NCBI RefSeq assembly: GCF_029894335.1
Contig: NZ_JARXZC010000006.1
Coordinates: 62,001 to 126,000 of the forward strand
Length of the DNA: 64,000 nucleotides
Source of the DNA: Kitasatospora sp. MAP5-34
GTDB taxonomy: Bacteria > Actinomycetota > Actinomycetes > Streptomycetales > Streptomycetaceae
Reading direction: 5' to 3'
Of this stretch, positions 6,899 through 15,004 are shown in pieces. Each line of letters begins with the position of its first letter. Position 1 is the first letter of the stretch. A program made the translations under genes and the position numbers. The notes below the pieces were generated by a model. That model ran no database searches. It saw only the letters and a list, made by a program, of their open reading frames with translations, and was not told the origin of the DNA.

Positions 6899-7085
6899 AA
6901 CTACCGCCACGGAGAACAACCCCCCTGGTGTGCCGGGGAACGGCTGCCCGTCCTGCGCTGGCTTCGACGCCGTGGCCGCGCAGTACCCGGAGAACCGGAC
7001 GATCCTCAACATGGTCTCCAAGTGGCGCGCCCAGCACGCCGATTGGGACGAGTGCACCAACCCGCGCGGGGGTACCAGTGGCTGA
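6885..7085 (+). CDS. Unknown 66-residue phage protein with CPSC motif
   Basis: ATG at 6885 with GGGGGAGG about 10 nt upstream. It begins MASPETTATENNPPG and contains NGCPSCAGF and later DECTNP. The two cysteines resemble one half of a zinc ribbon. It overlaps the next gene by 8 nt. No catalytic motif is seen. Confidence 0.55.
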   Translation: MASPETTATENNPPGVPGNGCPSCAGFDAVAAQYPENRTILNMVSKWRAQHADWDECTNPRGGTSG

Positions 7086-7368
7086 TTTCCGGCCCGAGCT
7101 GACGCCCGCTGAGCTGCCGGGCGTTGAGGCCCTGCAACGCCGAACCATGATCCTTCGATCCGAGCTGCGCCAAAGGCGCGGAAGGGTGCTGAACGTGCCG
7201 CACAACCCCCACCGAGCGCAGTCCGGCATGTTCGACAGCCACGGGGACGGGCACCCGCCCCGGTCGGCCTACCTGCCCGCGCACACGGGCTGTGAGCCGG
7301 TCTCTGAGCCCCTGGGGGACGACGTGGCGGCCGACAACACCACGGACGCTGAGGAGGTGGCGGAGTGA
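7078..7368 (+). CDS. Unknown 96-residue phage protein
   Basis: GTG at 7078, overlapping the previous gene. It begins VADFRPELTPAELPGVEALQ and has a helical ELRQRRGRVLNVPHNPHRAQ segment, then an acidic C-terminus. The stop overlaps the next start by 4 nt. No family is recognised. It sits in a translationally coupled set. Confidence 0.55.
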   Translation: MADFRPELTPAELPGVEALQRRTMILRSELRQRRGRVLNVPHNPHRAQSGMFDSHGDGHPPRSAYLPAHTGCEPVSEPLGDDVAADNTTDAEEVAE

Positions 7369-7616
7369 CCGTCAGGCAGCAATTTCGCTTCCGGGCGTAC
7401 CACGTCAAGCACAACCCGGAGACGGCCCCGGTCGGCATCGCCCGGTGCACCGATGGTGAGGGGCTGTGCATGTGGAGCACCGACGGCGCTCCGGCGAGCA
7501 TGGACGACCTGACTAAGGCTGTCTCTGCGCACACCGCAGAGTCGGGCCACACGGCCTTTCTGCGGACCGTCACGGACGCTGTGACCGTGGTACCCGGCAA
7601 GTGGGACGGCGAGTAG
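7365..7616 (+). CDS. Small protein resembling the DUF7848 type of Streptomyces
   Basis: 83 aa, GTG overlapping the previous stop. The layout RFRAYHVKHNPETAP, then a Cys pair (ARCTDGEGLC), then AVSAHTAESGHTAFLRT, recalls small Streptomyces proteins often labelled DUF7848, which have a paired Cys and an H-x3-TGH-x2-F motif. Their function is not known to me. Such proteins are frequent next to mobile elements and DNA-binding genes. The match is from memory of the pattern, so moderate confidence only. It ends at the terminator 7634-7673. Confidence 0.55.
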   Translation: MTVRQQFRFRAYHVKHNPETAPVGIARCTDGEGLCMWSTDGAPASMDDLTKAVSAHTAESGHTAFLRTVTDAVTVVPGKWDGE

Positions 7617-7633
7617 CTGTCCGCCCCTGAACG

Positions 7634-7673
7634 GCCCCGTCCATGCGTTGCCCCCGTGGCGCATGGGCGGGGC
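7634..7673 (+). terminator. Rho-independent terminator
   Basis: GCCCCGTCCATGCG pairs with CGCATGGGCGGGGC (one G-T pair) around a 12-nt loop, followed by TTTC. It closes the overlapping run that starts at 6614. Confidence 0.82.
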
Positions 7674-7695
7674 TTTCACGTGGGATGCTCCCGGC

Positions 7696-8340
7696 ATGAA
7701 CCTTGAGCCCGGAACCGTTGTCAGGTGGCATTTCCGCTTTGGCGGTCAGACAAGCGTGGTGGTCCCCCTGCGGGTCGTTAAGGAGACCGCAGAGGGTCTT
7801 TACCTCTGGGTGGCTGGTAACTCGCCAGCGTGGCGCGCAGAGCTTCCCAAGGGGGCGCACCTGCGGGACATAGACCCTGCCGACCGGCCGACCGGTGGCT
7901 ACCCGTTGAAGCCAGGGACTTGGTTCCCCGATAGCGCGCTGATCTACCAACCGCACGGAGTTGGGGGAGTGGGCCACGCCGTGTGGTGGCGGTTCGACCT
8001 AGAGCACCGATTCACGGGGTGGTACGTGAACCTTGAGCACCGGTCCCGAATCGGCGCAGATATCCACGTGACCGACCTTGAGCTAGATCTGACGGTCCGA
8101 CCGGATGGGGGGTGGGAGTGGAAGGACGAAGCGTCATTCATTGCCAAGATCGGCCACCCTGCCTATTGGACAGTCGAACAGGCTGCCGCAATCCGGGGGG
8201 AAGGTGAGCGGCTGGTCAAGCTCGCGACGGAGCGGGCTTTCCCGTTCGATGGAACGCACATCGAATTTCGGCCCCCGGCTGAATGGGCCGTGCCGAACCT
8301 GCCCGAACTCCCCGGGCCGGTCGATAGGTTGTCCGCATGA
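7696..8340 (+). CDS. DUF402-family protein
   Basis: 214 aa. The segment FTGWYVNLEHRS, then VTDLELDLTVRPDG and WEWKDEASF, matches the DUF402 fold, whose members include nucleoside tri- and diphosphate phosphatases and a predicted ribonuclease. The conserved Tyr, Asp and Lys-Asp-Glu positions that bind metal and phosphate are visible. I choose ATG 7696. The ATG at 7648 is in frame but buried in the terminator stem. There is no good SD, so the message may be leaderless. It lies between prophage unknowns and the host boundary, so it may be cargo carried by the element. The substrate cannot be read from sequence. Confidence 0.75.
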   Translation: MNLEPGTVVRWHFRFGGQTSVVVPLRVVKETAEGLYLWVAGNSPAWRAELPKGAHLRDIDPADRPTGGYPLKPGTWFPDSALIYQPHGVGGVGHAVWWRFDLEHRFTGWYVNLEHRSRIGADIHVTDLELDLTVRPDGGWEWKDEASFIAKIGHPAYWTVEQAAAIRGEGERLVKLATERAFPFDGTHIEFRPPAEWAVPNLPELPGPVDRLSA

Positions 8341-8624
8341 CTGGCGACTGGGCGGACCGGCTGAGCGTGGCGTGGGACGGCGACAAGGCCACGGTAACCA
8401 TGCTCCGTACCGACGGAGAGCCGGACGTAATCGGGGTGATCTACAGGGGTCCGGGCGGGGCGCTGGCCGTGAGTTCCACCCGCAGCCCTGGGCCGTGGGT
8501 GGTGACCTCTGAGGGGGCCGCGAAGGCACTCCTGTGGGGCTTCGTGCTCGGTGCGTCATGGGCCCTGTCGGACACGACGAAGCCCCGCGCACAGCAACGT
8601 GGGCGGGGCTTCGTGCAGCCCTAG
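8337..8624 (+). CDS. Unknown 95-residue protein at the element's right end
   Basis: ATG overlaps the DUF402 stop by 4 nt (ATGA). It begins MTGDWADRLSVAWDGDKATV and contains a hydrophobic stretch, AKALLWGFVLGASWAL, perhaps one membrane helix. The last 15 codons encode the terminator hairpin 8577-8614. The stop (8622-8624) overlaps the stop of the oppositely oriented oxygenase gene (8621-8623). This tight convergence is consistent with a phage end abutting a host gene. Function unknown. Confidence 0.6.
   Translation: MTGDWADRLSVAWDGDKATVTMLRTDGEPDVIGVIYRGPGGALAVSSTRSPGPWVVTSEGAAKALLWGFVLGASWALSDTTKPRAQQRGRGFVQP
8577..8614. terminator. Bidirectional terminator hairpin inside coding 3' end
   Basis: ACGAAGCCCCGC pairs with GCGGGGCTTCGT around a loop of about 14 nt, between convergent genes. 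It overlaps the last codons of the plus-strand gene. Confidence 0.75.
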
Positions 8625-9718
8625 TTGGGCTTAGTGATGACTACGATCGGGCGTCCTTGCAGGTCAGTGGCCATCTTGTGGGTGGGTACACTTCGCAGGT
8701 AACCTTTCAGCTCGTTCCGGCCGAATTCGGCGAAGAGCGGGTTGTCCGGGTCCTGGGTGGCGCCCGGGGCGTGGTGGGCGTGCGGGAACTCCAGCGGTTC
8801 GATGTGCGCGTCCAGCCGGGGGTTGTAGAAGAACGGCACGGAGTAGCGCTCCCGGGCTCCGGGCGGGCTCACCACCCGGTGGCTGGTGGCCTTGAGGTAA
8901 CCGTCGGTGGCGACCTCCAGCAGCTCGCCCAGGTTGACCACGAAGGCGCCCTCCAGCGGCGGGACCTCGAGGAACGAGCCGTCCGCGCGCTCGACCTGGA
9001 GTCCGCCGACGCTGTCCTGGAGCAGCAGCGTGATGAAGCCGTAGTCCTTGTGCGCGCCCACACCCTGCCCGGCGCCGTCGGGCGCGGTGCCCGGGTAGCG
9101 GACCAGCTTGAGGCGCAGGTGCGGGTGCCCGGCGAAGGCGTAGTCGTAGAAGTCCGGCTTGGCGCCGATCGCGGCCAGCAGCTCGTGCAGCAGGCGTTCG
9201 GCGACCCCTCGCAGTCGGTCGATCCAGCCCAGCGTGGCCGTCCGGAGCTCGGGCAGTGCCGTCGGCCACTGGTTCGGGCCCTCCAGCCACCAGTACGGGG
9301 GCTCGCCCGGGCCGGGCACGTGCGGCGGCAGTTCGGCGCCCACGTCCAGCTGGTCGCGCCAGTCCTGGCTGCCGCCGGTGCGCTCGTCGCCGGTGCGGGT
9401 GTAGCCCCGGAAGTGCGGGGAGTTGAGGTTGCTCACGGAGAGCCGGTCGGCCTCCGGGAGGTCGAAGAAGGCCCGCATCGCGCCGGTCAGGGCGTCCCTC
9501 TCGTCCCGGGTTATGCCGTGACCGGTCAACTGGAAGAAGCCGACCTCGGTCGCGGCCGCGCGCAGGGTGTCGTGCAGCCTGGTCCGGTCGTTCGCGCTGC
9601 CGTCGGCGAGCGAGAGGTCGACCACCGGGAGGCCGGTGGTGGGACTGGTGGTGGGACCGGTGGCGGTGCTGCGGGCGCTGGTGAAGGTGGTGGGGTCCTG
9701 CTGCGTCATGGGTGACAT
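8621..9718 (-). CDS. Isopenicillin-N-synthase-like Fe(II)/2-oxoglutarate oxygenase with atypical C-terminal tail
   Basis: 365 aa. It shows DIOX_N at the start (TGLPVVDLSLADG, GFFQLTGHGI) and the Fe(II)-binding triad H223-x-D225 (AHKDYGF) and H280. R291-x-S293 (RYS), which in this fold binds the co-substrate carboxylate, is also present. It should hydroxylate or otherwise oxidise a small molecule with O2 and 2-oxoglutarate; the substrate is unknown. ATG 9718 is chosen; ATG 9709 is a close alternative. The last 30 residues (from ELKG, ending VVITKPN) are odd. Relatives usually end near a RSHPDVA-type motif, and here codons turn to AT-ending ones. I infer the tail comes from the adjoining phage DNA. 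A leader-peptide ORF lies upstream at 9846-9920. Confidence 0.88.
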   Translation of the reverse strand: MSPMTQQDPTTFTSARSTATGPTTSPTTGLPVVDLSLADGSANDRTRLHDTLRAAATEVGFFQLTGHGITRDERDALTGAMRAFFDLPEADRLSVSNLNSPHFRGYTRTGDERTGGSQDWRDQLDVGAELPPHVPGPGEPPYWWLEGPNQWPTALPELRTATLGWIDRLRGVAERLLHELLAAIGAKPDFYDYAFAGHPHLRLKLVRYPGTAPDGAGQGVGAHKDYGFITLLLQDSVGGLQVERADGSFLEVPPLEGAFVVNLGELLEVATDGYLKATSHRVVSPPGARERYSVPFFYNPRLDAHIEPLEFPHAHHAPGATQDPDNPLFAEFGRNELKGYLRSVPTHKMATDLQGRPIVVITKPN

Positions 9719-9845
9719 CCGCTGGGTCTCGGTACCCCGGCGGGGTCCGGCGGGTGGCCGGAGACTCCGCAGTCGCCGCGAACGGGTGGGCGGGGGACTG
9801 CGGTGCCGGGGGAGGGGGTGTGCCCGGAGGGCGGGAGGGGGAGGG

Positions 9846-9920
9846 TCAGCCGGAGCGTCGACAGGACATGCTCGTGACGCGGAGCAGGTCCACGTGGCGA
9901 CGGCTGACGAGAATGAGCAC
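9846..9920 (-). CDS. Putative leader peptide of the Streptomyces RRHVDLLRV type
   Basis: A 24-codon ORF from GTG 9920 to TGA 9846, too short for routine gene callers. It contains RRHVDLLRVTSMSC, matching the actinomycete putative leader peptides (H-V-D-L-x-R-V then Cys). These are usually found upstream of sulfur, cysteine or transporter genes and are thought to act in attenuation. It lies about 128 nt upstream of the oxygenase start on the same strand. The SD is weak. The pattern match is strong; the regulatory role is inferred. Confidence 0.6.
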   Translation of the reverse strand: MLILVSRRHVDLLRVTSMSCRRSG

Positions 9921-10018
9921 GTCACCAGGTTAGATGACCGGCGGGGTGGTGGGCGAGGACGGGCAGTGGTGGTCCTGGTCACTTGCCGCTACCGCAACTG
10001 CCGCAACTGCCGCGACCG

Positions 10019-11704
10019 TCACTGCCGCAGCTCCCGGGTGGCGAGTTCGCGCAGTTCGGTCTTTCTGACCTTGCCGCTCACCGTCATCGGGAAGGCCGTC
10101 ACCACCCGCACGTGGCGAGGCGTCTTGAAGTGGGCCAGCCGGCCTCGGCAGTAGTCGGTCAGCTCGCCCAGGGTGAGCGTGCCGGCCGGGTCGCGGAGGA
10201 TCACGAAGGCGCAGACCTCCTCGCCGTACCGGTCGTCCGGTACGCCGACCACCTGGACGTCGGCGATTCCTGGGTGACCGTGCAGGAACTCCTCGATCTC
10301 GCGGGGGTAGATGTTCTCGCCGCCCCGGATGATCATGTCCTTGATCCGTCCGACCACGGTCAGGTACCCGTCCTCGCGCATCACCGCGAGGTCGCCGGTG
10401 CGCATCCAGCCGTCCTGGTCGATCACTTCGGCCGTCCGTACCGGTTCGTTCCAGTAGCCGAGCATCACCGAGTAACCCCGGGTGCACAGCTCGCCCGGGG
10501 TGCCGCGCGGTACCGTCCGCCCGCTCACCGGGTCGGCGACCCGGATCTCGACGTGCGGGAGCACCCGGCCAACCGTCGCGGTCCGGTGCTCCAGGTCGTC
10601 GTCGCGCCGGGTCAGGGCGGAGACGGGCGAGGTCTCGGTCATCCCGTACGCGATGGCGACCTCGGCCATGTGCATGTCGGTCAGCACCCGCTTCATCACC
10701 TCGACCGGGCAGGGCGAGCCGCCCATCAGGCCGGTGCGCAGCGTCGAGAGGTCGTGGTCGGCGAAGCCGGGCAGGTTGAGCTCGGCGATGAACATCGTCG
10801 GCACGCCGTACAGCGAGGTGGCCCGCTCGGCGGCGACGGCGTGCAGGGTGGCCGCCGGGTCGAAGCCGGGGGAGGGGATCACCACGCAGGCGCCGTGGCT
10901 GACGGCGGCGAGACTGCCGAGGACCATCCCGAAGCAGTGGTAGAACGGCACCGGCAGGCAGATCCGGTCCTGCTCGGTGTAGCCGAGCAACTCGCCCACG
11001 GTGTGGCCGTTGTTGAGGATGTTGTGGTGCGAGAGCGTGGCACCTTTGGGGAAGCCGGTGGTGCCTGAGGTGTACTGGATGTTGATCGGCTCGTGGCACT
11101 CCAGCTCGGGGAACTCGCCCACACTGTCCAGTAGTTGCCAGTCGGGGTCGCCGATCCACAGGGTCTCGCGCAGCTCCGGGCAGCGCCCCCGGACCTGCTC
11201 GGTCATGGCCCGGTAGTCACTGTCCCGGTAGGCGCTCATGGCGACCAGCAGGCTGACCCCGGACTGGTTGAGCACGTAGGCCAACTCGTCCGCCCGGTAG
11301 GCCGGGTTGATGTTCACCAGGATCGCGCCCAGCAGCGCGGTGGCGTACTGGACCAGCACCCACTCCGGGCAGTTGGGCGACCAGATCCCGACCCGGTCCC
11401 CCTTGGCGACCCCGCGCGCCCGCAGATCCCGGGCCAACAGGTCCACGTCCCGCCCGAGTTCGGCGTACGTCCAGCGCCGCCCGCTCGGGACGTCCACCAG
11501 CGCCTCCCGCCCGGGGAAGGCGGCTACGGTCCGGTCCAGGCGTCGGCCGATGGTCTCGGTCAGCAGCGGAGAGTCCGCGCTGCCGGGCGTGCAGGACTCC
11601 GGCGCGCGGAGCTCCGGCGAGCAGGACTCCGGTGAGCGGGACTCCGGACCGGACACCTCGGATACTTCGGACACCGTGACCCCCGCCGCTCGCTGACTTG
11701 GCAT
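10019..11704 (-). CDS. AMP-forming acyl-CoA synthetase (FadD-like)
   Basis: 561 aa. ANL superfamily enzyme expected to activate a fatty or aromatic acid with ATP and CoA. Core motifs are intact: P-loop [19 protein letters not shown]5 [10 protein letters not shown]7 [15 protein letters not shown]8 [20 protein letters not shown], and the catalytic lysine in SGKVRKTEL near the C-terminus. I start at 11704 (MPSQRAAG). The N-terminal 40 residues hold short repeats of PES/PEL-type sequence encoded by a DNA repeat and are probably disordered. It is separated from the oxygenase by about 300 nt. Substrate specificity is not readable. Confidence 0.9.
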   Translation of the reverse strand: MPSQRAAGVTVSEVSEVSGPESRSPESCSPELRAPESCTPGSADSPLLTETIGRRLDRTVAAFPGREALVDVPSGRRWTYAELGRDVDLLARDLRARGVAKGDRVGIWSPNCPEWVLVQYATALLGAILVNINPAYRADELAYVLNQSGVSLLVAMSAYRDSDYRAMTEQVRGRCPELRETLWIGDPDWQLLDSVGEFPELECHEPINIQYTSGTTGFPKGATLSHHNILNNGHTVGELLGYTEQDRICLPVPFYHCFGMVLGSLAAVSHGACVVIPSPGFDPAATLHAVAAERATSLYGVPTMFIAELNLPGFADHDLSTLRTGLMGGSPCPVEVMKRVLTDMHMAEVAIAYGMTETSPVSALTRRDDDLEHRTATVGRVLPHVEIRVADPVSGRTVPRGTPGELCTRGYSVMLGYWNEPVRTAEVIDQDGWMRTGDLAVMREDGYLTVVGRIKDMIIRGGENIYPREIEEFLHGHPGIADVQVVGVPDDRYGEEVCAFVILRDPAGTLTLGELTDYCRGRLAHFKTPRHVRVVTAFPMTVSGKVRKTELRELATRELRQ

Positions 11705-12385
11705 GTACCGGCGTCTACCGCGTACGGGTACAGGCTTCGACAAGTCCGACGGTTCGTCAAGGATCTCCGCCGAGGGCGGTCACCTGTGCCGCGGTACCGT
11801 CCCACGGCGCCGGCCTTCGGTGCGGAGTGGATGTTCCCGCCCGGGCAGGAGAATTGATGTCGCCTCGTGGGTTTCGTCGGCCAGGAGTGGGAAGACTGCC
11901 GACGGCATGACGGCCGTAGTAGGACCTGACGATCCACGGGGGGACGCCACGGGCTCTGGAGCAGGCTCGTTCGGTAGGCAAACGGTTTCGGTGGGCTATA
12001 CCAGGGTGGGTGACGTGCTGCGCGAGGTCGTGGCCGAGGAGCTGCCTCTGGTGGAGGGGGTGGCCCGGTTCGACGACGCGGTGGTGCGGCGCCCGGCGAC
12101 GTTCAGGCCCGCCCGCCGCCGGTCGATCCGCTGATCTTGAAACGGTTGTGACGTTGTGCGACGGTCCGCTCGGACGACAACGAGGACATTCCAGGCGAAC
12201 CGCCAGGGCAATCACCGAATGCGGGCGACCGACGGATCGATGTCGAAGTAGCTCGTGATCACCCCGCTGTCGGCGGCATGTGAGTATTTGTCCGCGAACC
12301 ACGAGAAGTTCAGAACCTTGTCGGTACCCAGGCCTTGACGAGTGGCATGTCCTGACCATAACCTCCTTCCAGTCATCGTAATCAT
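11705..12385. other. Intergenic region with gene remnants
   Basis: No intact gene is supported across this 680-nt gap. The plus strand has an open stretch (about 12,000-12,134) with coding-like composition, VGDVLREVVAEELPLVEGVA, ending TGA at 12132-12134. It has no SD and looks like a truncated N- or mid-domain fragment. The minus strand holds a separate small remnant (12212-12348, listed separately). The region probably records past rearrangement beside the biosynthetic cluster. Confidence 0.4.
12212..12348 (-). pseudogene. Possible frameshifted small gene upstream of the CDPS cluster
   Basis: On the minus strand GGAAGGAGG (12362-12370) precedes ATG 12348, reading MPLVKAWVPTRF and then stop. 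In another frame the sequence continues LNFSWFADKYSHAAD to DIDPSVARIR and TGA at 12212-12214, with strongly GC-ending codons. A one-base shift near 12,310 would join them into a peptide of about 45 residues. It could be a decayed gene or the tail of a lost one. I do not recognise the product. Confidence 0.3.
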
Positions 12386-14020
12386 TTGGATGAAACGGGG
12401 CAAGCGGTGGGTAAAAGTCAATTATGGAAGTCCAGCTTAGGGCTTCTCTTCGACCGTAGGGCGGAAGCGGGAAAGCCGATGGTTTTCCGCCTCAGCCGTC
12501 CGATGGATATCGATCCAGCAGGCCAGACCATCCTCGATGTAGAGGCGCTTGCCCAGTGCGTGAGGAAAACCGCCGGGGCACTGCACGCCGCAGGAGTCCG
12601 CCCCGGCGACCGGTTCGCCGTGTACAAGGACAATCACTTCGACTGCCTTTTGCTCGCCGCCGCCGGAATCAGGATCGGCGCGGTTCCCGTGATGCTGTCG
12701 GGCCTGTTGCCCCATGATTCGGTGCGACCGCTGCTTCAGCGTGTCGAACCCAAGCTGCTGGTAAGCAGCCAGCGACTCCTGGCAGGTGAAGGGAGCGACG
12801 GAAGCTCACTCTCGTCGCTCGCGGAGCGGACGCTGTGCCTCGGCGAAGGCATACCGAACGCGATGACCTTCGCGGACCTTTACGGAAGTGCCGATCCGGC
12901 CCCTGTGTCGCGTGGTGATGACGAGCTGATGATGCTCACCCACACTTCGGGAACCACTGGTGTTCCGAAGCTCATCATGTACACCCCGGCCAAGCTCCAG
13001 GGCCAAATGGCCAGGCTGGAATGCCGCCATTTGCCGCCAATCACCTTTCGGCGGGACGACACCGTGGCGATGTCCCTGCCGTACGTTCACGCCCGCGCCT
13101 TCACCTGGATCTACTCGGTACTGACCCTGTCGCCGGCCAAGGTTCTGCTGCTGAGCGACAGTGACCCCGAGGTCGCCGGTCCGCTGTTCCAGCAGCATCG
13201 GCCCACTGTGATCGAGGCGTTGCCGATCGACTTTCTCCGGCTGGAGAAACTCGCCAAGGACCGGCAGCGTAACGCCTTCTCCTCGGTGCGCATGTTCGTG
13301 GGCAACTTCGACGCAATGCGCTGGTCGACAATTCGCACGTTTCTCAACGCCTCCCATCATCGGTTTCCCGTTTGGCGGGAGGGGTACGGGCAGTCCGAGA
13401 CCGGCGGGTTGGGGATGACCGTCATTACGCGTTACCGGGCGAACAAGCGGCGGGATCAGCAGCCCGGCCCTCGTAAGGTCGGCCGGCCGATGCCGGGGTT
13501 CGTCCAGCTCAAGGTGGTGGACCCGAAGACCTTCGAGCCGGTGCCGAACGGTCAACCAGGACTCGTTCTCGCCCGGACGAAGGCGCGGTGCGTCGGGTAC
13601 TACCGTGAGCCCGAACGCTGGAGCGAGAAGGCCGTGGGTGAGTGGTGGAACACGGGTGACATCGGTGTCAAGACCAGGACCGGAGCCCTGAAGCTGCTCG
13701 ATCGCGAAGTCAACTACGCCCCCGGGGAAAGCTGCCTCGAGCAGGAAGACGTGATCGTCGACTACCTGCCCGAAGGGCACGATGTGGCACTGCTGCCGGT
13801 GCTCGGCGGGCCACCGGTGCCCATTGTCGCCACGCCCGATGGTCAGCTCGACAGGGAGCGATGGCGAAAGGCGGTACGCGGGCTTCCCGAGTTGGCCGAG
13901 CCGATCGTGATCGATTTCAAGGACATGCCCCGCACCGGAACCGGAAAGATCCTCCGGGAGGAACTCCGTCGGCGGTACCTGACCGAAGCCGAGCACCCCG
14001 GAACCGGCCGGTGGACATGA
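12386..14020 (+). CDS. AMP-forming ligase of the CDPS cluster
   Basis: 544 aa from TTG 12386; GTG 12407 after ACGGGGCAAGCG is an equally likely start. ANL-type adenylating enzyme. It has P-loop LTHTSGTTGVPKLIMYT, A5 YGQSETGGLG, A7 WWNTGDIGVKT, and the C-terminal catalytic lysine in RTGTGKILREEL. The A8 hinge is unusual: KLLDREVNYAPGESCLEQED replaces the common GR.KD.I..GENI pattern, placing it away from standard FadD enzymes. It should activate a carboxylic acid as acyl-AMP and perhaps transfer it to CoA or an amine. Its stop overlaps the CDPS start by 4 nt, so the two are co-translated and probably act in one pathway. The substrate is unknown. Confidence 0.82.
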   Translation: MDETGQAVGKSQLWKSSLGLLFDRRAEAGKPMVFRLSRPMDIDPAGQTILDVEALAQCVRKTAGALHAAGVRPGDRFAVYKDNHFDCLLLAAAGIRIGAVPVMLSGLLPHDSVRPLLQRVEPKLLVSSQRLLAGEGSDGSSLSSLAERTLCLGEGIPNAMTFADLYGSADPAPVSRGDDELMMLTHTSGTTGVPKLIMYTPAKLQGQMARLECRHLPPITFRRDDTVAMSLPYVHARAFTWIYSVLTLSPAKVLLLSDSDPEVAGPLFQQHRPTVIEALPIDFLRLEKLAKDRQRNAFSSVRMFVGNFDAMRWSTIRTFLNASHHRFPVWREGYGQSETGGLGMTVITRYRANKRRDQQPGPRKVGRPMPGFVQLKVVDPKTFEPVPNGQPGLVLARTKARCVGYYREPERWSEKAVGEWWNTGDIGVKTRTGALKLLDREVNYAPGESCLEQEDVIVDYLPEGHDVALLPVLGGPPVPIVATPDGQLDRERWRKAVRGLPELAEPIVIDFKDMPRTGTGKILREELRRRYLTEAEHPGTGRWT

Positions 14021-14745
14021 TGACGGCACGCGGCGGCACTGCGGATCTGAACGAAATGCCGGTATTCCAGCGAGGGGCCTTCACCGTCGAGCCGTTCACC
14101 GAGGAATGCCGGCTGATCTGGGAGCAGCGGCAGCACGTGGTTTTCGGGATAAGTCCTGGAAACAGCTACTTCCACGTCGCGCAGCTGACCGATCTTCTCG
14201 GCTGGCTCTGTGGCGAGTTCGCTCGCGTCGACGTCGTCATTCCGGATTCGGCGCTGGAGCACACGTACCTGGCCCTCGGCTACGACCCGCAGCGCGCTGC
14301 GAAGAAGACACGTGGCGAGATCAATGCGCTGTACAACCGAGTCGTACGGGCCTGGCAGAGCAGTGGTGGGCCGAGGGAGACCGACGGTCTGCATCGAATG
14401 TCGGATCTGATTTCCGGCGATATCTATCGCGAGAAGCTCGCGGAGTGCGAGCAGGCACTGAACGAAGACAGTGCCCTGTGGGAAACCTGCGCAGAAATGA
14501 GCAGGGAGGTTCTCGCCGCCCGAGGGCACGACGGGCCGTTCACCAAGGAGCAGATCGATCGGGCGATGCGATACCTGCTCGCCGAACTCCCGTTCTTCGT
14601 GGCGTCAAGCGATATCTTCGACGTTCCGTCGTCGCTGAACTTCTATCACCGGGAACTTCCGCTGGCAGAACTCATCTTCTCCAGGAAGTCGCTGATCGAA
14701 GCCTCGCCCCGACAGGCGTACGCCACCATTCGCCCGGCTCAGTGA
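14017..14745 (+). CDS. tRNA-dependent cyclodipeptide synthase (CDPS), NYH subfamily
   Basis: 242 aa, close to AlbC (239 aa). CDPSs take two aminoacyl-tRNAs and make a diketopiperazine through an aminoacyl-enzyme. The signature GISPGNSYF carries the nucleophile S46 (AlbC S37) and N49 (AlbC N40). YLLAELPFF gives Y186 and E190 (AlbC Y178 and E182). SSLNFYHRELP gives Y210-H211 (AlbC Y202-H203), so this is the NYH type. ALGYDPQRAAKKTRGE supplies the basic helix that contacts tRNA. ATG 14017 overlaps the ligase stop (ATGA); ATG 14020 is also possible. All catalytic residues are present, so the enzyme should be active. The amino acids used cannot be deduced by eye. Residue assignments come from alignment in memory with AlbC. 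Confidence 0.93.
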   Translation: MMTARGGTADLNEMPVFQRGAFTVEPFTEECRLIWEQRQHVVFGISPGNSYFHVAQLTDLLGWLCGEFARVDVVIPDSALEHTYLALGYDPQRAAKKTRGEINALYNRVVRAWQSSGGPRETDGLHRMSDLISGDIYREKLAECEQALNEDSALWETCAEMSREVLAARGHDGPFTKEQIDRAMRYLLAELPFFVASSDIFDVPSSLNFYHRELPLAELIFSRKSLIEASPRQAYATIRPAQ

Positions 14746-14803
14746 GCCCTTCCCCTCCTGCGGCACGGTGATGACGCGGAGGGTGGCACCTGTGACGCAG
14801 CGC

Positions 14804-14867
14804 GGCTCCTGGCCGTTCGGTCGGTGATTCCGGTGATTCCGGTCGCCGACTCTGCGACACAGGAGCC
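14804..14867 (+). repeat. Inverted repeat in the CDPS-DUF3050 gap
   Basis: GGCTCCTG (14804-14811) and CAGGAGCC (14860-14867) flank a 48-nt loop containing two copies of GGTGATTCC. The 259-nt gap holds no gene. The repeat may be a weak terminator or attenuator, allowing separate expression of the two halves of the cluster. Confidence 0.4.
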
Positions 14868-15004
14868 CTGCCCGCGCTCAACCGTTTTATTGCTCGATGT
14901 CCCGTACGACCACGTGTTCCAGGCCGGGACACGTGGCATTTGGAGTGCGGTGGGAACACCCGCACAGCCGTCGGCGGCGGCGCCGCCGAATCGAGGAGAT
15001 TTCG

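Larger units (their letters stand above)
1..8720. mobile_element. Right part of a prophage or phage-derived integrated element
   Basis: This block differs from the rest of the window. GC is visibly lower, genes are short and overlap by 4 to 8 nt, and nearly all run on the plus strand. Gene types are phage-like: family A DNA polymerase with proofreading domain, sigma-like factor, HNH nuclease, many unknown small proteins. Five hairpins share the core GCCCGAATTCGGGC. The left boundary lies outside the window. The right boundary is inferred at about 8,690-8,720, inside the 3' end of the oxygenase gene on the opposite strand, where codon use changes. No integrase, portal or capsid gene is visible, so whether the element is complete cannot be judged. 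Confidence 0.75.

Noticed and set aside
8719..8730. GCCGAATTCGGC in the oxygenase gene as a sixth copy of the phage hairpin
   Set aside because: It shares only the GAATTC centre, lies inside coding DNA for FAEFG, and lacks the GCCCGAATTCGGGC flanks. Kept only as a note for the junction.
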